From positions 29,335-93,334 of the forward strand of contig CATYSO010000010.1 in the NCBI GenBank assembly GCA_958412345.1: a stretch of 64,000 nucleotides of DNA, read 5' to 3'. The translations under genes were made by a program, and so were the position numbers. Shown here piece after piece: positions 50,367 to 58,039 of the stretch. Origin of the DNA: an uncultured Collinsella sp. (GTDB lineage Bacteria; Actinomycetota; Coriobacteriia; Coriobacteriales; Coriobacteriaceae). Position 1 is the first letter of the stretch. Every line of letters starts with the position of its first letter. The notes under the pieces are model-generated. The model was not told where the DNA came from. It ran no database searches and worked only from the letters and a program-made list of their open reading frames with translations.

Positions 50367-50596
50367 GTGGGCAAAAAAGGCCAAATATGAGTACTGTTGC
50401 AAGGTTGGTCACATTATTTCACATCAAAACAACGCCCTGATAATGGACGGCTGTTCATTATCAGGGCGTTTTAGCATGCTCAAAGCCACGTCAAACAAGT
50501 TTTAATCGTCCACAGACACTCATCAGAGGCTTCAAGGGCCTTATTTCGCTGTTACCAAATTAGTGACAGTACTCATATTTGACGTTTTTTGCCCAC
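50367..50596. mobile_element. 230 bp MITE-like element with terminal inverted repeats
   Basis: Left end 50367-50397 and right end 50566-50596 are inverted copies over 31 bp with three adjacent mismatches (12 bp GTGGGCAAAAAA, 3 bp gap, 16 bp CAAATATGAGTACTGT). Inside is a perfect 15 bp hairpin with a T run (50431-50472). No ORF and no obvious target duplication. It starts 6 nt past the tatD stop and supplies its terminator. Non-autonomous transposon or dispersed regulatory repeat. Confidence 0.6.
50431..50472. terminator. Intrinsic terminator inside the MITE-like element
   Basis: A perfect 15 bp stem (50431-50445 with 50456-50470) with a 10 nt loop, followed by TTTT. It terminates tcdA-tatD and, with AA on the other side, possibly the leftward catabolic operon as well. 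Confidence 0.88.
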
Positions 50597-50662
50597 GCCT
50601 CTCAAGGAACATGCGAATCGCACAACGCAGCCCCCATAAGAGCGTGGGGCAATTCGGCGGCG

Positions 50663-52189
50663 CTACACCAGCTCGTGCATAAGGTCGCAATTTCGCGCAT
50701 ATAGCTCATCAAAGATATGGCGGCGCGATGCGTACAGCTCATGAGCGTCCATATCAGGTTCGATCGTTTGCGCGACCCCAAGAATCCGGGCAAGCTCACC
50801 CCATGATGAATAGGCGCCGCCAGCAAGTGCCGCCATAAGGGCATCGCCAAAACATGCGCCCACCGTAACCTTCGCAACCGATACTTCACGACCGCAAACA
50901 TCGGCAATCGCTTGCATCCATACCGGATTCTTAGTTCCGCCTCCCACGAGCATGATGTGCTCGATAGGCAATCCATGATCTCGCTCGATAATATCAACAT
51001 GCGCTGCGACCGTATAGGCGATCCCCTCCAAAGCAGCGCGGACCATATGGCCCCGAGCATGCCTTTCGGTCAGACCGAAGAACACGCCACGCGCCTCGGG
51101 ATCGTTGAGCGGGGTGCGCTCGCCCGCAAAGTATGGAAGACACAGAAGGCCATCCGCTCCGGGACCTACCTGCCCGGCATCGCGCGCCATGACCTCATAG
51201 GCATCGGGGCCGCCGGAGCGTTCGGCATCCACGGCATCGCGGTACAACTCGCGTCGCAACCATGCCGTCAACGCACCCGCTGTATTTGTGCCGGCGCAGA
51301 TGCCGTAAGTCCCGGGGATGATGAATGTCCCCGGCCATAGACGAGCGTCATCGACCATATGGTCCGCCAAATAGATAAAATATGCCGTGCTCCCGAGTTG
51401 CACCATCATGTCCCCGGGGCAAAACACTCCAGTAGAAATCGCCTCGGCGCCCGAATCGCCTGTTCCGACAAGCACCGGCGTTCCCTTGGCAAGACCGGTT
51501 TCATCCGCCGCCCGATCCGTGATTACGCCGGCGATATCGGTCGCCGCCATGACCTCGGCCATCTGGTCGGGACGGCAGAACCGCGCGCACCCGCGCTCAT
51601 TAACCCGCCACGTCTCGCGATCGTATAAGGGAAGGAAATCCTCGGCAAGATAACGGTCGATCGTAAACCTGCCGGTGAGCTTGGCGCACAGATAGGATGA
51701 AGCCGTAAGAAACTTCGCCGCCCGCTCATGGACCTCGGGCATATTCTCCTTAAACCAAAGGACCTTAGGAGCGATATCGGACGAACACGGATCGTGTCCA
51801 AAGAGCTCACGAGCTCGATCGGGACCATATTCAGAAAGAAGCTCGTCAATCTGCGGCTTCGAGCGAGCGTCGACCCCGTACAAAATTGCCGGAGCCAAGG
51901 CGTGGCAATCTTCATCGACCGGCACGCAATCACAGCCCAAAGCCGACAACCCTACGCAGCGGATCTGGCTCGCCTCGATGCCCGCGCGGTCGATGAGCTC
52001 GCGAGACAACCGACAAAAATCACCCCACCAAATCGCTTCTGCATCGTGCTGATACCAACCATCCCGAGGGTTCTCGGTCTCATGTTGACAAGATGCCTGC
52101 GCCACAATTCGACACTCCGCATCAATTAACACACCCTTTGACGCACTCGTTCCGATGTCGATGCCAAGATAGTACGGCACGCCGCTCAC
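50663..52189 (-). CDS. FGGY-family carbohydrate kinase
   Basis: A 508-residue sugar kinase of the xylulokinase-like FGGY family. Phosphate loop YYLGIDIGTSASKGVLID at the N-terminus; GCDCVPVDEDCHALAPAILYGVDAR; VGTGDSGAEAISTGVFCPG; C-terminal VGGGTKNPVWMQAIADV. The substrate is unknown; pentulose, glycerol-like or autoinducer-like polyols are possible. Its GTG start overlaps the stop of the BtpA gene (GTGA). It is the last gene of the Frl-like operon, so it may phosphorylate a sugar released from a conjugate. Confidence 0.87.
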   Translation of the reverse strand: MSGVPYYLGIDIGTSASKGVLIDAECRIVAQASCQHETENPRDGWYQHDAEAIWWGDFCRLSRELIDRAGIEASQIRCVGLSALGCDCVPVDEDCHALAPAILYGVDARSKPQIDELLSEYGPDRARELFGHDPCSSDIAPKVLWFKENMPEVHERAAKFLTASSYLCAKLTGRFTIDRYLAEDFLPLYDRETWRVNERGCARFCRPDQMAEVMAATDIAGVITDRAADETGLAKGTPVLVGTGDSGAEAISTGVFCPGDMMVQLGSTAYFIYLADHMVDDARLWPGTFIIPGTYGICAGTNTAGALTAWLRRELYRDAVDAERSGGPDAYEVMARDAGQVGPGADGLLCLPYFAGERTPLNDPEARGVFFGLTERHARGHMVRAALEGIAYTVAAHVDIIERDHGLPIEHIMLVGGGTKNPVWMQAIADVCGREVSVAKVTVGACFGDALMAALAGGAYSSWGELARILGVAQTIEPDMDAHELYASRRHIFDELYARNCDLMHELV

Positions 52190-52995
52190 TCCCCTCTCGC
52201 GGCACGGGCGGCAGCCATGAATCGCGCGACCCGCTCGGCTTCGACAGGGGCGTCGAGCTTGCCGTCTCGCTTGAGGCAGGTGCCGACAAACGCGCCATCA
52301 TAATGCGAAAATACGTCTGCAACGGTATTCTCGCGACATCCCGTTCCACATACCACCGGCACATCGCCAACACGGGCGCGCACCTCGTCGGCAAGCTCGC
52401 CCGAAGCTCCGCGCCCGGCAGCAGACCCGCCAATGACAAGGGCGTCGGGCAGGCAGTTGAATACCAGCGAATCGGCAATATCGGGAGTCGATCGGTCGTT
52501 AAGATACACCTCGCCCTCGCTTGTGATGAAATGGAACATCTTTAGGTCATCCAGACGCAGGGCGGCGCGGCGGCGCATGGTGTGCGCAAAGTCACGATTG
52601 ATCAGGCCAAGATCGCCAGCCCAGGCACCGCAGAAATTGCAGCGTGTAAACTGCGCCTCGACGGCGGCGCACAGCTCGATCGTGGCATCGCCGTCATAAA
52701 TAGCCTCTGCACCCCAAGGGGTCGAGAACTCTGCGGCAAGAGCGCCGATGACATGCCCCATAGCGGCAAGGGTCACTGCCGACACATGCTGCTCGTAGGG
52801 CATCGACAGCTCATTGGTGATCAGAATGCCGTCCACGCCACCCGACTGCAGCGCTTCGAGATCGCGCTTGGCGGCATCGATCACGCGCGAAACGCTGCCG
52901 CCCGGATAATACAGAGGATCGCCAGGCAGCGGCTGCAGATGCAGCATGCCAATGACCGGTTTCTCGGTCCCAAACATCGAAGCCATAAACGACAT
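52186..52995 (-). CDS. BtpA/SgcQ-family TIM-barrel protein
   Basis: A 269-residue member of the BtpA family (named after a photosystem I biogenesis factor, with SgcQ in E. coli sugar operons). Family blocks: KPVIGMLHLQPLPGDPLY, GVDGILITNELSMPY, CGAWAGDLGLINRDFA, VFNCLPDALVIGGSAAGRG and VVCGTGCRENTVADVF. Bacterial homologues sit in sugar operons and are presumed barrel enzymes of unknown reaction. ATG 52995 follows AAAGGAG; TTG 53001 is an alternative. Confidence 0.87.
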   Translation of the reverse strand: MSFMASMFGTEKPVIGMLHLQPLPGDPLYYPGGSVSRVIDAAKRDLEALQSGGVDGILITNELSMPYEQHVSAVTLAAMGHVIGALAAEFSTPWGAEAIYDGDATIELCAAVEAQFTRCNFCGAWAGDLGLINRDFAHTMRRRAALRLDDLKMFHFITSEGEVYLNDRSTPDIADSLVFNCLPDALVIGGSAAGRGASGELADEVRARVGDVPVVCGTGCRENTVADVFSHYDGAFVGTCLKRDGKLDAPVEAERVARFMAAARAARGE

Positions 52996-53036
52996 GGTCA
53001 ATCTCCTTTAGCTCGCCGACTCGCAGGCATCAACTG

Positions 53037-53465
53037 TTACTCGCCCAGCACCTCAACGTACACTTTTCGCTTCTGAGGCCCATCGAACTCCGCAAGGTAG
53101 ATGTTCTGGGCCCCGCCACATACAATGTGGCCGTCTTGAACGGGGAAGAAGCAGCTATTGCCGCAAATCATGCTCTTGATATGGCCACAGGAGTTATTGC
53201 CCGTGGCGCCATAACTCGGCAAGAAATGAGCATGCGCATAGGGGGCATCGGGCGGGGCAATGCGATCGAGCGTCTCCATGAGATCGGTCTCCACGCACGG
53301 AAGCCCCTCGTTCACCACGATGCCGCAAGTCGTATGCGACAAAATAATCGCTGCCAGTCCATCGGTCACCGCACTACGCTCGATGGCGGCATGCACATCT
53401 TCTGTGATGTCGATAAACTGGTCGGGCGCCGTCGATAGATAACTCAATGTCTCGAGTGTCACCAT
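53037..53465 (-). CDS. YjbQ-family protein (UPF0047)
   Basis: A 142-residue YjbQ/UPF0047 protein, a small trimeric beta fold with conserved His and Cys. SHTTCGIVVNEG, DAPYAHAHFLPSYGATGNNSCGHIKSMICGNS and the Gly-rich end are intact. E. coli YjbQ has weak thiamine-phosphate synthase activity, but the true role is unknown. ATG 53465 lies 1 nt past the upstream stop, so the genes are coupled. In this operon it may act on a small phosphorylated or aldehyde intermediate (speculation). Confidence 0.85.
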   Translation of the reverse strand: MVTLETLSYLSTAPDQFIDITEDVHAAIERSAVTDGLAAIILSHTTCGIVVNEGLPCVETDLMETLDRIAPPDAPYAHAHFLPSYGATGNNSCGHIKSMICGNSCFFPVQDGHIVCGGAQNIYLAEFDGPQKRKVYVEVLGE

Positions 53466-53466
53466 G

Positions 53467-54327
53467 TCACTCATCACCTTTCAGAAAACGCAGCGCCGTG
53501 CCGGAATACAGATTCTCCCGCGCCTCATCGCGCATGGGCACAGCATCAAGCGCCCGCTTGAGCTTGAAGGCGCGGAAGCGTGGCGTATTGCTGGCAAACA
53601 TCACCTGATGCGACAGGGCACGCTCATACCACAGCGGTCCCATATCGACGGTGAAGAGCCGCTGCATCATTTCTTCGGGCGAATCGATATAGGTAATAGA
53701 GGTATCCGTATAGCAATTGGGATACTTGAGCAGCATCGCCACGGTTTCGCGCACCCAGGGCCAACCAAAGTGAGTCAGGTTAAAGCGCACATCCGGATGC
53801 GTTGCGATGGTGTGCTCAAACGCAAGCGGGTGGCTTCGTGAAAGCTCCGCACCCGGCTCCCAGGACATACCGGCATGAAAAACCACCGGCTTGTTGTAGC
53901 GCTCACAGAGCTTGTAGAGCGGCTCGGCAACGGCATCATCGGGCGCAAAACCCTGCTTTGCCGGATGCAGGCAGAGCCCCTTGGCCCCCAGCTCGGTAAA
54001 GGCGCGCTCCAGTTCGTCGGCGGCACCACTCACTTGCGGGTCCACGCTCGCAAATCCCCATAGACGATCGGGGTGCACAGCAACAAGCGCGGCAACCTGG
54101 TCGTTGGTGCCAAAGTGCCCGCCGCACGCCGTGGTCACATCGAGCGGCATGAGCACGCTTTTCCGTACATCGCAGACATCCATCTCGGCCACGAGCTCGT
54201 CCCAGTCCATGGGGCCCATGTGCCCCATGCCAAACTCGCGCTCCCAAAAACCAAAGCCGTCTGGCTCGTCGCCTGGCGTATAGATCTCGCCGTAGAGCAT
54301 GGGCTGGACCAGCATATCGATTACCAT
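53467..54327 (-). CDS. Amidohydrolase-superfamily TIM-barrel protein (Amidohydro_2 type)
   Basis: A 286-residue protein of the amidohydrolase-2/ACMSD-like group. GFASVDPQVSGAADELERAFTELGAKGLCLHPAKQGFAPDD is the typical strand-loop region, followed by KPVVFHAGMSWEPGAE (metal His) and RFNLTHFGWPWVRETVAM. The usual N-terminal HxH metal motif is replaced by VIDMLVQPM, so the metal site is incomplete or altered. Decarboxylase or lactonase activities occur in the group. SD AAAGGAG precedes ATG 54327. Confidence 0.78.
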   Translation of the reverse strand: MVIDMLVQPMLYGEIYTPGDEPDGFGFWEREFGMGHMGPMDWDELVAEMDVCDVRKSVLMPLDVTTACGGHFGTNDQVAALVAVHPDRLWGFASVDPQVSGAADELERAFTELGAKGLCLHPAKQGFAPDDAVAEPLYKLCERYNKPVVFHAGMSWEPGAELSRSHPLAFEHTIATHPDVRFNLTHFGWPWVRETVAMLLKYPNCYTDTSITYIDSPEEMMQRLFTVDMGPLWYERALSHQVMFASNTPRFRAFKLKRALDAVPMRDEARENLYSGTALRFLKGDE

Positions 54328-54354
54328 CTTGCACTCCTTTCCAGGCTTTTGTTC

Positions 54355-55155
54355 CTAGTACGGCTCGAACGACCCAATGACTCGGGACGAAAGCTCGGCA
54401 CCGGCACGCATGCATGCCGGCACGTCAAGCCCATCCAGTACACCCTTGGTGAATCCGGCGATATACGAGTCGCCGGCGCCCACGGTATTGACGACCTTCT
54501 CGGCCGGCACGATCCCACATTCATAGAAGCGCTCACCGTCATAGGCGATGCTTCCCTTCTCGCCAAGCGTGGCGACCGCCACGCGCGGACCCAGCTCCTG
54601 CACATGGCGCACCCAGTCGCGCAGCTCCGCGCTATCCTCCTCAAACGACATAAAGGCATAGTCCACGTAAGGAAAATGGCTCTCACAGGTGTATTCGGGA
54701 TCTTGGCTAAACACCGAAAAGTCCATGACGACGGTCTTGCCTGCCTCGTGCCATTCGGGCAGCAGGTCTAAGCAGTTTCCAAACAGGTCGGTATGGATGA
54801 CATCGTGCTCCAGGATAAACGCCCGGTCATCATCGTTTGGCCGGTACGTTTCCATAACACCGTCAATCGCCTCGAGATGTACGCGGTCGACGCCGTCCTT
54901 CAACGCCATGAGCATCACCGAGGTATCGCCGTCCTCCACGCGAAGATGCGAGATGTCGAATCCCTCGGCAGCCAGCGCCTCGCGCATCTTGTCTCCGTAC
55001 TCGTCCTTTCCGACAACCGACACCGCAGATACCGATACGCCCATTCGCGCCAAGTGGATACCCCAATCGATGCCATTACCAGTCGGATAGAACACGCCGA
55101 TGTTTTGATACACGTCCGCACAGCAGAAGCCAGCTGCGCATGCTTTGATATCCAT
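54355..55155 (-). CDS. PfkB-family kinase, FrlD-like (1)
   Basis: A 266-residue ribokinase-family kinase. YQNIGVFYPTGNGIDWGIHLARMGV substrate region, VVGKDEYGDKMREAL, and the anion-hole motif NTVGAGDSYIAGF with catalytic Asp. The N-terminal GN-GIDWGIHLARMG replaces the GGNAVNVAVY of classic FrlD, suggesting a changed substrate. ATG 55155 follows GGAG. A terminator-like hairpin separates it from the second PfkB gene, so its expression may be lower. Confidence 0.85.
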   Translation of the reverse strand: MDIKACAAGFCCADVYQNIGVFYPTGNGIDWGIHLARMGVSVSAVSVVGKDEYGDKMREALAAEGFDISHLRVEDGDTSVMLMALKDGVDRVHLEAIDGVMETYRPNDDDRAFILEHDVIHTDLFGNCLDLLPEWHEAGKTVVMDFSVFSQDPEYTCESHFPYVDYAFMSFEEDSAELRDWVRHVQELGPRVAVATLGEKGSIAYDGERFYECGIVPAEKVVNTVGAGDSYIAGFTKGVLDGLDVPACMRAGAELSSRVIGSFEPY

Positions 55156-55172
55156 AGTCTTCTCCAGCAATC

Positions 55173-55203
55173 AAAAAGGGGCCCACCCAAGGCGAGCCCC
55201 TAT
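55173..55203 (-). terminator. Terminator-like hairpin between the two PfkB genes
   Basis: GGGGC/GCCCC-closed stem with internal mismatches, followed on the minus strand by TTTTTG. It lies inside the operon, about 70 nt after the stop at 55274, and probably causes partial termination (attenuated expression of downstream genes). Confidence 0.6.
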
Positions 55204-55273
55204 CCGAATTCCGATGTAATCTCGCGTTAGCCAGCCAAGGCTTCAGCCCCAAGCCGCCCAGCGCTTTCTCAGG

Positions 55274-56137
55274 CTACTCGGCGATCGGAGCTCCGTGACC
55301 CCAAGAGCCCTCCATGCCGCACACGGTCGAGGCAAAGCCTGCCGCAAAATCGAGCGCACGCTCAATGGCCTCAGGTCCGTCCTCGCCGCGCTTGGCGGAA
55401 TCGAGGTAGCACATCAGGAATGAAGTCAGGAACGAGTCACCCGCCCCCATGGTGTCCTTCATATCCGTTACGGGCTTTGCCAGCTGGCGATAGTAGCGCT
55501 CGCCGTCATAGGCAATGCAGCCCTCGGCGCCCGCCGTCGCAGACACAAAGCGCGGACCCAGGCTCTTCACCCATGCCAGACGCTCGCGAATCTCATCCTC
55601 GCTCGCAGCGTCTGCCGCGCTAAAGAACGCGAAGTCAACGTAGGGAGCAATCTGCTCGTAGTACTCATCGGTCGAATCATCCGAGAAGTCAAACGAAACG
55701 GTAATACCCGACGCCTTCAGCTTAGGCAGCTCACGCTCGGTAAAGCAGTAGTTACCCGAATGGACCACATCGAACTGCTTCATATACGCTAGATCAAAAC
55801 GATCGAGCACATAGCGCGCATCGCCACGGATGCCGCCCTCATTGGAGCCAAGGAATACGCGGTCGCCATCGACCACGGTCACACGCGCCGCGCCATTCTC
55901 GCCAATAAGCTGCTCGCACTTAGCGAGCTCAATGCCCTCGTCCTCAAGACTTGCAATCACATGCTCGGCAGCGGCGTCGTTGCCAAAGATGCCCATGTAC
56001 GCGGAGCGCGCAGCACCGCACTTCTTGGCGTAAACGGCAAAATTCACCGCATTGCCGCCGGGATACATGGTATGGATATGCTCATAGCGATCGACGACGT
56101 TGTCACCAAACCCGAGCGCGTTAACGTTAAAAGCCAT
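55274..56137 (-). CDS. frlD: Fructoselysine 6-kinase-like PfkB kinase (FrlD-like, 2)
   Basis: A 287-residue kinase closely matching the pattern of E. coli FrlD: LGFGDNVVDRY, MYPGGNAVNFAVYAKKCG, DRVFLGSNEGG, FDVVHSGNY, VSFDFSDDS, PYVDFAFFSA and TMGAGDSFLTSFL. It would phosphorylate O6 of a fructosamine such as fructoselysine. It lies 14 nt downstream of the FrlB-like deglycase gene. SD AGGAAGG precedes the ATG. Of the two PfkB genes this is the better FrlD candidate. Confidence 0.87.
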   Translation of the reverse strand: MAFNVNALGFGDNVVDRYEHIHTMYPGGNAVNFAVYAKKCGAARSAYMGIFGNDAAAEHVIASLEDEGIELAKCEQLIGENGAARVTVVDGDRVFLGSNEGGIRGDARYVLDRFDLAYMKQFDVVHSGNYCFTERELPKLKASGITVSFDFSDDSTDEYYEQIAPYVDFAFFSAADAASEDEIRERLAWVKSLGPRFVSATAGAEGCIAYDGERYYRQLAKPVTDMKDTMGAGDSFLTSFLMCYLDSAKRGEDGPEAIERALDFAAGFASTVCGMEGSWGHGAPIAE

Positions 56138-56151
56138 GGTATCTATCCTTC

Positions 56152-57120
56152 CTAGTACTCAACAACGCCCATGTAGCGGCGGAAGTCGGGGTCGTGATCG
56201 AACACCTTGCCGCGCGCTGCACGCAGCTCGCAGTTCATAGCGTAGAACAGCACCGGATCCAGATAAGCACGAACGCTCGCCGGCACGGCCTCCATACCGT
56301 ACTCCTTGGCATCAAGCACCATCAGCGTGTCGGTATGGGTCTCGAGGAACGCCAGGGCGCGCTCGTCCATAGGACGGCACTCGCTCGAGCCCATCTGCAA
56401 GAAGTAGAAGACGCCATCCTGGGTAGCCTCAAAGGGGCCATGGAAGTACTCGGCAGAGTGGATATAGCTGCAGTGCTGCCACTGCATCTCCATGAGCGAG
56501 CAGATGGCAAAGCCGTACGTCTGGCTAAAGTTGGGACCGCTGCCCAGGATATAGAAGAACTCATGCTCCTGGCAAAGCTTGGCAAAGCGATCGCCCAGCT
56601 CGGCATTTACCTTTTCGCGTGCGGGAGGCAAAATCTTATCCATTTCGGCAATACCGGCATACATGTCAGCGAGATCGGCGTAGCCCTCCTGCTGGTCGAG
56701 CAGCTCGGCCGCGAGCGACAGCGAGATGCCGGCAGGGACTTCGGCCTGCGGAACGCCCTCGCCCCACGGGTACACCCAGGTGACCCACTTGCCAGTATCG
56801 ATCTTGGAGCCGGCGTTATCGGTCTGCGCGATCACCGTCGCGCCCGCGGCAAGGGCAATCTCGCAGCCCTCGACGACCTCGGGGGTATTGCCGCTGTGAC
56901 TGCAGGCAATGACCAGAGACTTCTCGCCCAGGCGACGGGGACGCATGATGTCGAACTCACGGGCCGTATAGATATACGAGGTGAACGTCGTCGCCTCGCG
57001 CTGCAGGAGTTCATGGGCCGGAATCAGATCGATCATGGAGCCGCCGCAGGCAATCCAGTAGACGCTGTCGAACTTGCCCTTCTCGGCAATTGTTTCCTTA
57101 ATCAGATCATGTGCGTTCAT
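56152..57120 (-). CDS. frlB: Fructosamine-6-phosphate deglycase-like SIS protein (FrlB-like)
   Basis: A 322-residue double-SIS-domain protein. VYWIACGGSMIDLIPAHELL and LVIACSHSGNTPEVVEG form the first SIS site. FFYILGSGPNFSQTYGFAICSLMEMQW, SAEYFHGPFEA and the C-terminal DHDPDFRRYMGVVEY form the second. The end matches E. coli FrlB (DHNPDERRYYGG). FrlB splits fructoselysine-6-P into glucose-6-P and lysine. ATG 57120 with AAAGGA is chosen over the frame open to 57168. Confidence 0.88.
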   Translation of the reverse strand: MNAHDLIKETIAEKGKFDSVYWIACGGSMIDLIPAHELLQREATTFTSYIYTAREFDIMRPRRLGEKSLVIACSHSGNTPEVVEGCEIALAAGATVIAQTDNAGSKIDTGKWVTWVYPWGEGVPQAEVPAGISLSLAAELLDQQEGYADLADMYAGIAEMDKILPPAREKVNAELGDRFAKLCQEHEFFYILGSGPNFSQTYGFAICSLMEMQWQHCSYIHSAEYFHGPFEATQDGVFYFLQMGSSECRPMDERALAFLETHTDTLMVLDAKEYGMEAVPASVRAYLDPVLFYAMNCELRAARGKVFDHDPDFRRYMGVVEY

Positions 57121-57144
57121 GTTTAGTTCCTTTCCAGTTTGGCC

Positions 57145-57172
57145 GGCCATGCATGACGTGTCTTGCATGGCC
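57145..57172 (-). promoter_or_regulatory. Intra-operon hairpin before frlB
   Basis: A perfect 9 bp stem (GGCCATGCA 57145-57153 with TGCATGGCC 57164-57172), without a T run, in the 66 nt gap between the epimerase and frlB genes. Probably an mRNA processing or stability element that shields downstream segments. Confidence 0.5.
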
Positions 57173-57186
57173 GAGCAAAATCTTAT

Positions 57187-58038
57187 CTAGTCAATCAGAT
57201 ACTTCTCGAAGGCGGCCATGTTCTTGGCATCTGCCGCCGCCGGGTCATCATAGTAACGACCGTCCGTGATTTCCTGACCCAACATGCCATCGAAACCATG
57301 GGCGTTGAGCGTGGCGACGAAGGCATCCATATCGTGCTTGCCGTCACCCCAGACCAGATGGCCATAGGGATCGCCATCGATAAAGTGCATCTCGTGGATC
57401 GCACCGTCGCCAAATGCGGCAAACCAGTCCTCGAGCGACTCACCTGCAACACCCATTGCGGTCGTATCGACCATAGGCTGCAGATACGGACTCGCGACCT
57501 CATCAATCATGCGCTTGGCATCGGCGACGGTCGTCACAAGGTTGCTCTCCTCGGGACGCAGGCTCTCCATCGTTAGCACCAGACCGTGCTCGCCGGCATA
57601 CTCCGCCAAGATGGATAGGTGCTCGCGACTGCGCTTCCATGCCTCTTCGCGGTCCTCGTCCCAGTCACCCCAACCCGAGTTTACGGACATGCGGTCGCAT
57701 CCCAGCACCTCGGCAAGCTCGATGCCATGCTTGAAATACGCAAGGCTCCGCTGCTCGTGAAGCGGCTTACGGGCGCAATACTGCCATGGATAGACCACGT
57801 TCTCGGGACAGAGTGTCCGATAGCGCAGACCGCGGTCGGCGGCCTTTTTCGCCAGAGCCTCGGCCTCAAAATACCCAGTGTGATCGAGCGTCACATGGGG
57901 CTCGGCGCACCACAGCTCGATGGATTCAAAGCCCAGACGCTGTTGCGTATCCAAAAAATAGTCGAGCGACCACATGATGTAGTGGATGTTCATGCCCGCG
58001 ATCTGCTCGCGACGAAGCGTCGGTTTGGTTTCAGGCAT
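57187..58038 (-). CDS. FrlC-like sugar isomerase/epimerase (xylose isomerase-like barrel)
   Basis: A 283-residue AP-endonuclease-2/xylose-isomerase-like TIM barrel. LGFESIELWCAEPHVTLDHTG, ENVVYPWQYCARKPLHEQRSLAYFKHGIELAE, LTMESLRPEESNLVTTVADAKRMI and MVDTTAMGV follow the block order of E. coli FrlC, the fructoselysine 3-epimerase (psicoselysine to fructoselysine). Metal ligands are Glu in MESL, Asp in MVDT, His in MHFID and Glu in GQEI. The start follows GGAGG, 1 nt from the upstream stop. Exact substrate unknown. Confidence 0.86.
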   Translation of the reverse strand: MPETKPTLRREQIAGMNIHYIMWSLDYFLDTQQRLGFESIELWCAEPHVTLDHTGYFEAEALAKKAADRGLRYRTLCPENVVYPWQYCARKPLHEQRSLAYFKHGIELAEVLGCDRMSVNSGWGDWDEDREEAWKRSREHLSILAEYAGEHGLVLTMESLRPEESNLVTTVADAKRMIDEVASPYLQPMVDTTAMGVAGESLEDWFAAFGDGAIHEMHFIDGDPYGHLVWGDGKHDMDAFVATLNAHGFDGMLGQEITDGRYYDDPAAADAKNMAAFEKYLID

Positions 58039-58039
58039 G

